Shown: one piece after another, positions 44,041 to 55,100 of the stretch
How the letters are laid out: each line of letters begins with the position of its first letter
How positions within the stretch are numbered: position 1 is the first letter of the stretch
Origin: Muscardinus avellanarius
Taxonomy: Eukaryota; Chordata; Mammalia; Rodentia; Gliridae
DNA length: 64,000 bases
Reading direction: 5' to 3'
Assembly: GCA_963383645.1 (NCBI GenBank)
Contig: OY726572.1
Span: 69,734,856-69,798,855, forward strand
The notes under the pieces: model-generated
The model's input: the letters and a program-made list of their open reading frames with translations, nothing else
Database searches by the model: none
What the model was told of the DNA's origin: nothing
Made by a program: the position numbers and the translations under genes

Positions 44041-44222
44041 GCCGGGCGTGATGGTGCATGCTTGTAATCCCCTCAGTTGGGAGGCGGAGACAGGAGGATT
44101 GCGCAGCCAGCGGCACTGGTTTAAGAGACCCTGTTTACGAATAAAAATATAAAAAGTAGGTCTGGGAGTGTAGCCCGGAGGTAGAAGGGCTTCCAGGAAC
44201 CCCAGTACCACCACCAAAAAAA
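44041..44222 (+). mobile_element. Dimeric SINE (short subtype)
   Basis: GCCGGGCGTGATGGTGCATG, then a shortened 7SL half, AGAGACCCTGTTTACGAATA, and GGTCTGGGAGTGTAGCCCGG. Flanked by GTTAGTAGT on both sides (probable target duplication). Confidence 0.92.
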
Positions 44223-44339
44223 ATGTTAGTAGTGAAAAAACATATGCTTAATTATGTGAAACTCTGAATTCAAAAATATCTCAGAAAACTTTAAGAAACA
44301 AATAATCTTGAAATATATTTGCACTTTATATGAAAAGAG

Positions 44340-44763
44340 TTAATATTTTGTGGTATTTTTATATCAACACACAGTTACTGTGCATATTGGGTACAGTGTG
44401 ACATTTCAATACATGTATACAATATGTCATGATTAGAATAGGTAATCACCTCAGACATTTATCATCTCTGGCTGGGAACATTCAAAATCCTCTCTATTAG
44501 CTATTTTGAAATATAGAATTAATTAGTGCCAAGCATAGACATCCTACTATGCTATAGAACATTAGAGTTATTCCTCCTAACTAACCGAATTCCTGTACCT
44601 ATTAACCACACTCCCTCCACTTTTCCCAGCTCTGGAAAACACTATTTGCTCTCTATTTTCATGAGATCACTGGTTTAGTTTCTACATATAAGTAAGAATT
44701 TGTGGCATTGGTCTTTCTGTGTCTAACTTATTTCACTGAACATAATGCCCTTTAGTTCCAGGC
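44340..44763 (-). mobile_element. Old L1 (L1M-type) 3' end
   Basis: TACAGTGTGACATTTCAATA, CACCTCAGACATTTATCATC, CTATTAACCACACTCCCTCC, CACTATTTGCTCTCTATTTT and TTTCTGTGTCTAACTTATTT follow the reversed L1M 3' UTR order. Confidence 0.68.
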
Positions 44764-44931
44764 AAGACCTAATATTCCTAAAACAAAGGCAACTCATACA
44801 AACCAGTTAAAAAAAATAGGCGAATAAGCCTCAGCATGAAAACGGGTAAAGGAATTAAACTAATTTCAAAACATAAAAAAGGCATGGGGCCGGAAAAACA
44901 CAGAAAATAAGACACTACAATTAATGCAAGA

Positions 44932-45507
44932 ATGAAGACCATTCTCAGCCAGCCAACTGTTGACATTTCAGGAGACACGACATCACTGTGAAGAGATACA
45001 CAGCTCTTGTGCGGGGCCCCAGGGGAAGCCTGCTGAGGAACTTCAACATCATTAATAGGGAACTCTGTCTCTTTGGAAAGGAAAAGAGGCTCCAGTGGAC
45101 AAATGGAGGGGAAATTGGACCTGGCTACTGTTTGCACCAGCTGTAGTCAAGTATGGAAGGTGACGAAGGGTGTTACACTGGGCTTCTGCTGCAAGATGTG
45201 GCAAGAACGTATATTCACTTTATCTTCCTCCTCCTCCTCGTTATTCAGGAGATTGGGTCTCCTGTTGAAGGAGAAATGTCTTGGGTGAAAAATACACTCA
45301 TAGGGGTCAAAGGAGACTGGGTGTTGCTGCTCAGTATCTCAAGCCCAGAAACCTAAGTTCATCCTTGAAGGAAGTGGCATTGAACTTGTTTCAAACGCAG
45401 CTGCTCTGACTCAGCAAGCCACACTGTTAAAAACAAGGATATCTGACAATTTTGGGGATGGTATCTATGTCTCTGAAGAAGGAGTAGTTCATCATGCTAA
45501 TGAATAA
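44932..45507 (+). pseudogene. RPL9: RPL9 (ribosomal protein uL6) processed pseudogene
   Basis: An intronless 576-bp copy of the RPL9 coding region, close to the usual 192 codons. It starts at ATG 44932 (reads MKTILS) and ends at TAA 45505-45507. Recognisable segments are the GPRG(S)LLRNFNIIN-like stretch (about 45015-45055), a KLDLATV segment and KGVTLGF. An in-frame TGA at 44989-44991 (codon 20) and later frameshifts disable it. Sequence like the RPL9 3' UTR follows (GATCTAAGAGTTATCC; ATGAAAGACCTCTATTGATT), with A-rich sequence at 45617-45636, which is the mark of retrotransposition. Confidence 0.93.
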
Positions 45508-45984
45508 GATCTAAGAGTTATCCAACTACAGAAACAAGATCCTGGATTATGAAACCAATTCGTGTCATTTTAATGATGCCATGAAAGACCTCTATTGATT
45601 TGAGACTTTTTCTTTCAAAAACATGAGAAAAAAAAAGTTTAGGTTCATTAGTTATGAAGGAGATGTAGCTACTGAAATAATGAGATATCACTCTTTTGCT
45701 CATCAAAGTGTTAAATACTGAAAAGTAGACACATGATCTGCAGTTGCTAAGGTACAAAATTAGGTATTTTCCTACGCTACTGGGGAAAGATGAGTTTAGA
45801 CCTTTCAGGAAGTAAACTGAACAACATATCAAGAGTTTTGGCATTTGGGAAATAGCTTTTGACTTAGAATTTTGATTTTAGAAACTTGCCTCATGGAAAT
45901 GCTCAGTTTGTACAGACTTTACTTATTATTTAAAAAATATTAAAAGATGCCAAATAAAGGAAGTTATGACCATATAATACTTTG

Positions 45985-46440
45985 ATTGGCAAAATAATGC
46001 GTCTCTCACTCCTAGGAGATCCAAGTCCTAATCCCAGGAGTCTGGGACTGCGTCACATTACTTGGTACAAGAGAGTTGGCAAATGTCACTATTGACCTTG
46101 AGATGGGGAGATTATCCTGTTTTATCAGTTTTGCCCAGTATAATCAATCAAATCTTTAAAAAACAGAGAATCTTTTCCCTGCTGTGGTCTCAAGGAGGCC
46201 AGACAAAAGAAAGCAGTCAATTTTGATGTTCTTTGAAGATGGAGAGAAGGGACATAAGCCATGACAGGACATGACCTCAAGAAGCCCCCCAAAAATACCT
46301 TAGTATCAGAAAAGAAGAAGCCCGGCCAAGCCAGGCCCACATCATACTTCACCAGAACCATATGATAACAATTTTTTTGTTGTTTCAAGCCATCAGGTTA
46401 GTGGTGATTTGTTACAGCAGCAACAGAAAGCTAATACAAA
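45985..46440 (+). mobile_element. MLT1-type MaLR LTR
   Basis: CCAAGTCCTAATCCCAGGAG, GACCTTGAGATGGGGAGATT, ATCCTGTTTTATCAGTTTTG and GTGATTTGTTACAGCAGCAA then CAGAAAGCTAATACAAAT. This is the MLT1 order with its usual ending. Confidence 0.78.
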
Positions 46441-46696
46441 TGGGGTATTTTTCTATCTGTCATTAAAAATCATATTGGTTAAAAATATTTTTAGTCACAT
46501 GGAAGAAGCAGATCACAAAACTATAACAGCCTCGTTCCAAGGATGAAGTGTGATTGTAGCAGCAATTGTTATTTTTGGGTGTTGTAATTATAAGAGAATT
46601 GTTTTCTCACTTGATTTTCTACTCTTCAAAATGAATATAATTCTCTTTTGTAACCAGAAAAAAACAGACAAATACATGTTAAGTAAAATACACTTT

Positions 46697-46916
46697 AACC
46701 TACATTTTTTTTTTTTTTTTTTTTTTTGGTGGTACTGGGGTTCCTGGAAGCCCTTCTACCTCCGAGCTACACTCCCAGACCTATTTTATACTTTTTTTTA
46801 TTTGGAAACAGGGTCTCTTAAGCCAGTGAGGCTGCCTCCTAACCAGCGTGATCCTCCTGTCTCCACCTCCCAAGTACGGGGATTACAAGCGTGTACGCCT
46901 GGCAACCTACATTTTT
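46697..46916 (-). mobile_element. Dimeric SINE with 13-bp target duplication
   Basis: AACCTACATTTTT at 46697-46709 and 46904-46916. Inside are a T run, GGTGGTACTGGGGTTCCTGG and CTCTTAAGCCAGTGAGGCTG (short subtype). The 7SL end is slightly shortened (GTGTACGCCTGG). Confidence 0.95.
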
Positions 46917-47222
46917 ATAATTAATAAATCAACAATATCCCACAACCCACCTTGTATAGCAAACACCTATTTCTACTTTCATAACTGTGCCTAGATCTTA
47001 GTCTAATACCTCCTGAAAATTATCATTATACTAATGTTTTTAGTAACATATAAATGTTTTAGGATTCTTAAAAATTTTAACATTTGCTTTACTCTATAAC
47101 AACTGGGCAGAAATCATTTTTGATAGATTATGATTCTCATTATTATTTGTTTTACTTTAGTTCTTCTTTTCATTACTTAATTTTGATTCATGTCTTCATT
47201 GGTTATAATACGTCATTGCCTT

Positions 47223-47342
47223 AGTTGGGTGTAAACACCTGGAATTACAATACTTGAGAGGCTGAGACAGGAGGACTCCAGGGTTAAGGCTAGCCTTAGC
47301 AACCCAGAGAGATTATCAGCAACTTAGTTAAACCCTGTTTCA

Positions 47343-47385
<43 letters not shown>

Positions 47386-47447
47386 GCAAGCCCAGGGGTA
47401 TAGCTTAGAGGTAGAATGCCCCTGAATTCAATTCCTAGTACCAAAAA
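47223..47447 (+). mobile_element. Dimeric SINE with internal (AAAT)n expansion
   Basis: AGTTGGGTGTAAACACCTGG, GAGGCTGAGACAGGAGGACT and AAACCCTGTTTCATAAATAA, then (AAAT)n at 47343-47385 in the linker, then the ID half GGGGTATAGCTTAGAGGTAG. Confidence 0.9.
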
Positions 47448-48116
47448 AAGTCTTTGCCTTGATTTAGTTTTCATTCAGGAAAAGTATGTTACTGTTCTCT
47501 TTTCAAAGTTCTTGTATATCTGAGAGTATCTTTCATACAAAAATAAAAATATAGCTAAGTGTATAAGGTCATAACCTCTTCTGTGAAAAATAGTTTATAG
47601 ATTTTGCTCAATTATTTTCTGACGTTTATTGCCATCAATCAGAAAAATTAAGTTGGAGTAATCTGGGTTCTTTTTAGGTATCTTTGGTTTTCCCTGCTGG
47701 AATAGATGATAAAATTTTAAAATTTAAATTTAGAATTTAAAACTTTACCCAAACAGTGAAAGGCATATTAATGGGTACAGAACTTTTTCTCATTAATTTT
47801 TATCTTAAGTATGTGAGCTCATTCCCTGTGGGTTCTGAAAAGTAGATTCTGCTCAGGAAAGTTTTATCCTGTTATAAATTTACGATAGCTCTTCAAATTA
47901 TGCTCATTTCCCCCCCAAGAATATTTGGTATGTGAATTTTATTTCTAGCTTGTATTTTTCATAACTAATAACATCTATCTCAATTTTTAATTTTTCTTAC
48001 TCTTCTCTCTTCCAGAACAACTTACAGTTTTATTATACATGACAATTTTGGCTCTTCTATGTGTGTTACGACAGTCAATTCAATTCTAATTTTGAAATTG
48101 TGTTTTTGATTTTCTT
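47448..48116. other. AT-rich sequence, no gene
   Basis: No coding frame or repeat recognised. Confidence 0.5.
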
Positions 48117-48333
48117 TTCTTTCTTTTTTTTTTGTGGTACTGGGGATGGAACCCAGGGGCATTCTACCTCCGGGCTACACTCCCAACCCCATTTTTTAAT
48201 TCTACATTTTGAAACAGGGTCTCACTGAGTTGCAAAGGCCTCACTAAGTAGCTGAGGCTTATTGTGAACAGCGATCCTCCTGTCTCAGCCTCCCAAATGC
48301 TGGGATTACAAGGTATGCCACCATCCCGGCTCT
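48117..48333 (-). mobile_element. Dimeric SINE
   Basis: T run, GTGGTACTGGGGATGGAACC, TTTTGAAACAGGGTCTCACT, GCCTCCCAAATGCTGGGATT. Confidence 0.92.
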
Positions 48334-48504
48334 AGTTTTCTTTTCTATCAGGCCCTTTTGATTTTGTTTTTATCTGACTTCTCCAGTTGAGAGGGGCAAA
48401 AATTGTATATTCAGAGAGCTAATGTGGGTATCTTTCTTTTTTTTCTTTCTTGTGATAACTTTTTATTAAAATGCCTTTTAAAATTTATTTAATTAATTTA
48501 TTTA

Positions 48505-48660
48505 TCTTAGCTGTACTGGGATGGAACCTAGGGGCATTCTACATCCAAGCTATACCCATGCTCTATTTTTTATTCTTTATTTTGAAACAGAGTCTCACTA
48601 AGTTGCAGAGGGCCTTACTAAGTAGCTGAGGCTGTCTGCACCACCACCATACCTGGCTTT
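48505..48660 (-). mobile_element. Truncated dimeric SINE
   Basis: GCTGTACTGGGATGGAACCT, TTTTGAAACAGAGTCTCACT, then a deletion in the 7SL half before CACCACCATACCTGGC. Confidence 0.85.
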
Positions 48661-48705
48661 CTTTAATTCTTTTGAAGAATACTTCTTTCATCTTGTGCTA
48701 TAAAA

Positions 48706-48903
48706 TCTTTTTTTTTTTTTTTTTTTTTGGTGGTACTGGGGATGGAACCTTTCTAACTCCAGGCTATACTCCCAGACCTATTTTATATTTTATTTGGAAA
48801 CTGGGTCTCTTAAGCCAGCAAGGCTGGCTTTGAACCTGTGCGATCCTCCTGCCTCCGCCTCCCAAGCTCAGGGATTACAAGCATGCGCCACCATGCCTGG
48901 CTA
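48706..48903 (-). mobile_element. Dimeric SINE (short subtype)
   Basis: T run, GGTGGTACTGGGGATGGAAC, CTCTTAAGCCAGCAAGGCTG and GCGCCACCATGCCTGGCT. Similar AATCTTTTTT sequence on both sides suggests a target duplication. Confidence 0.92.
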
Positions 48904-49695
48904 GAATCTTTTTTTATAAGCTGCCAATGTGTTTCTTGAATGATGAGCCAACCAAATATATATTTCACACAAACATGGACCACTGAGCATTTGAGAACTG
49001 GTAAAATTCTTCCTCTGATCTATCTATGTGTGGAAGACACATTGGACAGCCCTAGTGGAAGATTTTGGACCTAGAAACTAATTTTATATAATGTTGGGGA
49101 ATGGGGGTGGAAATCACTCTTCTCCCAAATGCATATTTTTTTTGTGTAAAGAACTAGTCACATAAACCTTTGATGTAAAAAGAATCAACAGCTCCTTGAA
49201 TCCTTCTTTTGGGGTTCTCTAAGCCCCATATCTTCCATATCTTTTTATTGGGCTATGAACACACACATCTCAGGTCCCAATATCTGTTTCTTCCCTGTCT
49301 CCTACCACCCTGTTGTAGCCTCCCAGGAGAAGATGCTGTTGAATGGTGAAGAGGAAAGGTTGGTGCCATTCTTCCAAGCACCCTGGAAAATAATGTCTTT
49401 CCTGGAGGCCACCACTGCTGTTTCCTTGTGTTGGTAGTAGGAAGCACCTGAATGGGTTTGCTATGGCTGATGTAATGAGTGTCACAGGCTGGGTGGTTTT
49501 AAACAACAGAAATCCACTTATAGTTTTGAAGGCTAGAAGTTGAGTTTTCAGGTGTGGGCAAAATTGGTTCCTCCTGAGGACTGAAGGATGAATGTGTTAC
49601 AGAGTCTTCTTTGATTTGTAGATGCCCATTCCATTTTCTCCCCGTGTCTCTTCACATTGTCTTCCCTCTATGTGTTTAGATTTGTCCTTTCATAA

Positions 49696-49697
<2 letters not shown>
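48904..49697. other. No gene; old interspersed repeat at about 49455-49690
   Basis: GGGTTTGCTATGGCTGATGT, CACAGGCTGGGTGGTTTTAA then ACAACAGAAATCCACTTA, and CTTCACATTGTCTTCCCTCT match a common ancient mammalian interspersed repeat whose family I do not name. The rest is unrecognised. Confidence 0.5.

Positions 49698-49736
<39 letters not shown>
49698..49736. repeat. (CA)n microsatellite
   Basis: Uninterrupted CA run. Confidence 0.97.
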
Positions 49737-49737
<1 letters not shown>

Positions 49738-49806
49738 TAATTTAAGAGATGAGTCTTTATAGCCCTGCACTCCTGCCTCAGCATCCCCAATTGCTGGATT
49801 GAAGAT

Positions 49807-51260
49807 TTTATTTTTATTTATTTACTTATTTTTTATTGCAAATGGTATACATTTAAACTGTGCTTAGTACTCTCTCCCCCACCCCATTTTCCCTCCGCCT
49901 ACGTCCAACAATTAGTGTCCAGGTTAACCATGCTCTATTCATACTTTTACACATATTCGGATATAGTTCCTCCATTATTAAACCTCAGCCTTCTTCTCCT
50001 ATCCTTCCATTCTAGCTTTGCTGAGATTTCCCCTCCATTATCTGGAGTCCCTCTGGTATCCCCAGTGCTCCCTAGTTTGGGCATATTAGAGAAAACATAT
50101 GTCCCTTCTCTTTCTGTGCTTGGCTGATCTCACTTAACAGAATGTTCTCCAGGTCTTTCCATCTTCTTGCGAATGCCATGATTTTGTTCTTCTTTATGGC
50201 TGAGTAGAATTCCATTGTGTGTATTTTCTATAATTTTGCAATCCATTCATCTGTTGATGGAGACCTGGGTTGGTTCCATATTTTGGCTATCACGAATTGT
50301 ACTGCTATGAACATAGGTATGCATATGTTATGGCAGTTCTCTGATTTCAACCTATTTGGAAAGATACCCAGGAGTGGTAGAGCTGGATCATATGGTAGAT
50401 CTATTCCAAGCTTTCTTAGGAATCTCCACACAGATCTCCATAGTGGCTGAACTACTTTGCACTCCCACCAATAGTGTAAAAGAGTTCCTTTTCCCCCACA
50501 TCCTCACCAGAATTTGTTGTTATTTGATTTCTTTATGCTTGCCACTCTGATTGGGGTTAGATGGAATCTTAGCATAGTTTTGATTTGCATCTCCCTGATG
50601 GCCAATGCTGTAAAACGTCTTTTCATGTATTTATTGGCTATTTGTATTTCTTCTTTTGTGAAGTGTCTATTTAGTTCATTTGCCCATTTCTTGATTGGGT
50701 TGTTTGTTTTGCTAGTGTAGTCTTTTGAGCTCTTTGTATATTCTGGATATTAGCCCTCTTTAAGAGTGGTGGCTGGTAAAGTTCTTTTCCCATTCTGTAG
50801 GCTTCCTCTTTAGGTTCTTGATGGTTTTCTTTGATGAGAAGAAATTTATTAGTTTAATGCCATCCCACTTATTAATTCTTGATTTAATTTCCTGCTCTTT
50901 GGAGGTCTTGTTGAGAAAGTTACTCCCTGTGCCTATATGTTGGAGTGTTGAGCCTATGCCCTTCTCTAATAACTTCACAGTCTCTGGTCTAATTTCTAAG
51001 TCTTTGATCCATCTCAAGTTGATTCCTGTGCATGGTGAGAGGTAAGAATTTAGTTCCATCTGTCTAGAAATGGATAGCCAGTTCTCCCAGCACCATTTGT
51101 TGAAAAGGCTCTCTTTTCTCCAGCATATGAGTTTGGCCCCTTTGTCAAAGATTAATTGACTATAGGTGTGTGGGTTTGTTTCTGTATCTTCTATTCTGTT
51201 CCACTGGTCAGTATGCCTATTGTTGCTGGCACTGGGATTTAACATAGGAATTGGAGGGGG
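49807..51260 (-). mobile_element. 5'-truncated L1 with ORF2 C-terminus and 3' UTR
   Basis: Read on the minus strand it starts within the ORF2 C-terminal region near 51245, ends the coding part near 50200, and continues through a 3' UTR (AGGGACTCCAGATAATGGAG, GGAAAATGGGGTGGGGGAGA) to an A-rich tail (complement of 49807-49837). A plus-strand relative of the 3' UTR is at 62640-62935. The 5' end is abrupt, typical of truncated LINE insertion. Confidence 0.92.
50228..51245 (-). pseudogene. L1 ORF2 C-terminal fragment
   Basis: A clean frame of 161 codons (51245-50760) contains the FNKWCWENW and IRPETVKLLE-type segments and PTEWEKNF typical of the region after the L1 RT domain. The frame is then lost, and a second open piece (50431-50228) carries the WRFLRKLG, DPALPLLGI and IAKIWNQP segments near the ORF2 C-terminus. 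Endonuclease and RT are absent. Confidence 0.9.
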
Positions 51261-51407
51261 TGTGGAACATTCATCTCAGAAGAGTTCTGGGCATCATTTC
51301 TCTATTTTCTATCTTGAAAGTGGAGCAGCTCTGGTTTCCAAGAATTAATAAGTGGGATGGCATAAGATGGGTAGGTCTTGGTAAGCATAAGCATTTTGCA
51401 ATCCAGT

Positions 51408-51624
51408 AAAAATTGTCCTATACAGCAGGGCATGGTGGCGCATGCTTGTAATCCCCGTGCTTAGGAGGTGGAGACAGGAGGATCGCGCAGGTTCGAAGCC
51501 AGCCGCGCTGGCTTTAGAGACCCTGTTTCCAAAAATAAAAAAAATAGGTCTGGGAGTGTAACCCGGATATAGAAGGGCTTCCAGGGACCCCAGTACCACA
51601 CACACAAAAAAATTGTCCTATACA
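51408..51624 (+). mobile_element. Dimeric SINE with 16-bp target duplication
   Basis: AAAAATTGTCCTATAC at 51408-51423 and 51608-51623. Inside are GCAGGGCATGGTGGCGCATG, GGTTCGAAGCCAGCCGCGCT, GAGACCCTGTTTCCAAAAAT and GGTCTGGGAGTGTAACCCGG (short subtype). Confidence 0.95.
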
Positions 51625-52008
51625 CTGGGTTTTCATAATTTTTTCTACTTTGCTGAGTATTGCCTTCAAGTTTACAGCCAGAGAGGCTTTGTCAGGAATT
51701 ATTAACTGACTGCCAAATTAACCTTGAAGTTTCAGTCATCCAGTATTTCTCCAGAAATGAGTGATTTCAGAGTCCTTGCCACTGTACCTTCACCACACCT
51801 TATCATAATCAATTGTGTTAATGCCCTCTTTGGGTTACTTACTGGATCATGAAAAATAATAACTAGGAGTCGTTTTCCACCTTAGAAATTGGCTTTTGAT
51901 CTTCTTGACAAATAACTCTGGTTAAACTAAAGTATGTGAAAGATGAAGGAAGGATAGGGAAGTCAGGAGGAATGCGACAGCCAAGTTCTTGGTAATGAAG
52001 CAGACAAA
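51625..52008. other. No recognised feature
   Basis: Unique-looking sequence. Confidence 0.5.
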
Positions 52009-52013
52009 AAAAG

Positions 52014-52076
<63 letters not shown>

Positions 52077-52086
52077 AGGAAAGAAC
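52009..52086. repeat. (AAAG)n microsatellite
   Basis: About 18 AAAG units. Creates spurious Phe/Leu/Ser-rich frames on the minus strand. Confidence 0.96.
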
Positions 52087-53218
52087 AAAACAAAAAAATA
52101 ATTTGTAACCTTCACCCAGGGGCAAGCCTCCAGCAAACTCTAAGGTGAAGCTTTGTCTAATTATATAACAATTATCTACTTTTTAAACCTGAAAGACTGT
52201 TCATCATATTTTCTCCTCCCCCCAAAAAGAACATCCTCTGACTTGGTAATGCTCAAACTACATTCTTAAGTAGAGAGAAAGTCTGAAATTAGAGCTTCCC
52301 GTTCTATGCAAAGGAACAGCTCTGTAATGAGCTGTCTCACCCTGCTCCATTTTCCTGAGCCACGCAGCCTTCCCAGAGGACAGGCAGCCTGATGTACTAA
52401 ACAACCCTCCCTCGGGTGCCTAATCTCCCTGGTAAGGGCTAATTACCACCCTGTGGTTGTGCAAGGAAACATTCATTCTCTTGCCTTCAGTTCTCACCCA
52501 CTCCGGTGCCTGGCTCCCACCCCGAAGGATTTTCCTGTCTTGCCTCCCAGTGCGCAGTTACCTCTTTGCGTTCTGCGGTCCCTCTTCTGGGTATTATACC
52601 CAGAATCCCCTGCTGGACCCCAGCTGGGCATCAGTGTTATGATGTTAAGGCATCTACTGCAACACAGAGTATTGTGATGTACTGTTTTCTAGCATTCCTC
52701 TTCTGAAAGCAGTTGCTAAATATATCCCACCTTTGCAGATAATAAATAGTGGTAGGAGAAGGAAATGTGATATAAAATTCTCTTGTATCCCCATAATCTG
52801 TAGCAATGGAAAATGAAAGGAGAATTGCCTTGTTTCCTATTTTAATTGCATCAGTTCTCTGCACTTGTGAACTTTTATAATGGTTGGTGATTTCAATTAG
52901 ATTTCCCCCTAGGAAGCTAGACAGCTATGGATCACAATGGCTTCTATTATGAATGCAGATCTATTCTCAGTCCCACTAGCAGAGGTAGGGGATGAGGAGG
53001 GGATAAACACAAGCTTTGGTGAAATCAACTTGAGAGTTTATTGATTGACTGGAATCTTGATGGGTTATTGATCTTGACTATGAAATAGTGTTTACTGAGT
53101 GCCAAACAACCAATGGTTCATGAATGTACCCTTGAAGCTGAGTTTCTGATTCAGAAAAGTGTTCAGCTATGGATATCCTCTAATCTTCTAGATGGAGGGC
53201 ACTTTCTTTTGCAAATTA

Positions 53219-53219
<1 letters not shown>
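52087..53219. other. No recognised feature
   Basis: Unique-looking sequence with no repeat or coding domain identified. Overlapping frames of 60-75 codons at 52450-52700 in all three plus frames argue against coding. Confidence 0.5.

Positions 53220-53260
<41 letters not shown>
53220..53260. repeat. (TG)n microsatellite
   Basis: Uninterrupted TG run. Confidence 0.97.
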
Positions 53261-53262
<2 letters not shown>

Positions 53263-53392
53263 GGGTTGGTTGCCACCACCTGGGGAAGCTCCTGCTGGGA
53301 TTTAGATGCGGGAGCCAGGGATTTTCATTGTCCTGTGATGGGTGGTACAGTCCTGCACAAGAAAAGAATATCTTATATCATAAACGATTTTG

Positions 53393-53578
53393 TTTTGGTG
53401 GTACTGGGGTTCCTGGAAACCCTTCTACCTCCGGGCTACACTCCCAGGCCTATTTTTATATAATTTTATTTGGAAACAGGGTCTCTTAAGCCAGCGAGGC
53501 TGGCTTCGAACTTGCACGATCCTCCTATCTTTGCCTCCCAAGAGCGGGGATTACAAGCGTGTGCCACCACGCCCAGCT
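53393..53578 (-). mobile_element. Dimeric SINE (short subtype)
   Basis: TTGGTGGTACTGGGGTTCCT, CTCTTAAGCCAGCGAGGCTG, GCCTCCCAAGAGCGGGGATT. CATAAACGATTTT to the left and CATAAATGATTTT to the right suggest a target duplication with one later change. Confidence 0.93.
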
Positions 53579-53607
53579 CATAAATGATTTTTCTTATGTA
53601 TATGTGT

Positions 53608-53803
53608 TCTGGGGATTGAATCTGGAGATATTACCTTTGGGCTACACTCTCAGCCCATTTTATTTTTATTTGAAAACAGGATCTCATAAGTTGCTGAAAA
53701 CCTCACTAAGTTGTTGAGACCATTTTCAATCCTGTGATCCTCTTGTCTCAGCTTCCCAAGTACTGAGATTATGGGCATGCACCATCCATCACACCAGGCT
53801 ACA
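53608..53803 (-). mobile_element. Dimeric SINE, old copy
   Basis: TTCTGGGGATTGAATCTGGA, TTGAAAACAGGATCTCATAA and AGCTTCCCAAGTACTGAGAT. Same strand as, and about 30 bp from, the younger SINE at 53393. Confidence 0.85.
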
Positions 53804-54880
53804 AATGATTCTTTAATACCCTTTCAGATAGTCATGCAGGTGAAAAGCCTGCTATAATACCAAAATCTAGAATCTGGCTCTATTTTTTTTTATAAATCAA
53901 GCAAATATTCCCTATTTCTGCTTAAAACAACACAAATGTATTATTTTGCAGGCCTAAAGTCCTATATAAACCATGATTTTTCTTTCTTACAGATACCTAT
54001 ATGGTGAAGTTTAATTTGTAAATTAGGCACAGTAAGAGCTTAACAATATAACTAATAATAAAATAGGTCAATTATACCAATATAGCTGTATTAAAATAAG
54101 TAAAATAAGTGTTATTTAAACACATATACTGTGATATATGGCAATTGATCTCATAAATGAGACAGCTGCTAAGTGACTATCAGATAGGTAGCATATACTG
54201 TGTGCATACGCTGGATGAAGGGGTGATTCATGTCAGGGAAGGATGGTGAAAAATCTTATCACACTATTCTGAACTATGTAAAATGTTAAGACATGCTATG
54301 CAATTGATTATCATAAATTGTTTATTTATAGAATTTTCCTTTCAGTTTTTTTTCAGATCACAACTGACCGGGTAGCTGAAAATATGGAAAGCAAAAGCAC
54401 AAATGAGGGGGATGGCTGTATTCCTAAGTTCCAAGACTCAGAATGTAGACACTCTTAGGAGTCCATTAGCCTGCCTACCACAGAAAGAGTACTTTTGAAT
54501 GGCTTTTGCTATGAACTGAATTTTCTAGGAACATAGCTACTATATAAGTAAGGAAAGATTTTATTTTTGTTCATTACCAAGAATTGATTTCCCATTTCAG
54601 AACATCATGTTACTGATAACAGCATGGCTTACCAAATTCAAGTTGCCAAAAAAGAAAAACATAACAGCCAAAAAGAAGAAAAAAGAAACAAAAAAAGAAA
54701 CTGGTCTTCCATATCTACCTGCATCTGTTAGTGTCACATATTCCTTGTTTTACATAAAGGGTGTAAGCCTAGCACACTAGCGTTGTGCATCTGTGCATTT
54801 CCACATTAAAATACATATTTGATTAGAAGTTGACCTTTTATTCATCTCTTATCATGCAGATAGAGCTATAGGTAGATTAT
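53804..54880. other. AT-rich sequence, no gene
   Basis: No repeat or coding frame recognised. Confidence 0.5.
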
Positions 54881-55100
54881 AAAAATCTATAAATTTAGCT
54901 GGGCGTGGTGGTTCACGCTTGTAATCCCTGTGCTTAGGAGGCAGAGACAGGAGGATCGCGCAGGTTCGAAGCCAGCCGCGCTGGCTTAGGAGACCCTGTT
55001 TAAAAAAAAAAAAGTATAAAAATGGGTCTGGGAGTATAACCTGGAGGTAGAAGGGTTTCCAGGAACCCCAGTACCACCCTCCCAAAAAATCTATAAATTT
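54881..55100 (+). mobile_element. Dimeric SINE with 16-bp target duplication
   Basis: AAAAATCTATAAATTT at 54881-54896 and 55085-55100. Inside are AGCTGGGCGTGGTGGTTCAC, GGTTCGAAGCCAGCCGCGCT, GAGACCCTGTTTAAAAAAAA and an ID half ending CCCCAGTACCACC. Confidence 0.95.

Noticed and set aside
44778..45137. 119-codon minus-strand frame with hydrophobic stretch
   Set aside because: It is antisense to the RPL9 processed pseudogene, so the frame is a shadow.
51863..52125. Phe/Leu-rich minus-strand frames resembling membrane proteins
   Set aside because: Produced by the (AAAG)n microsatellite.
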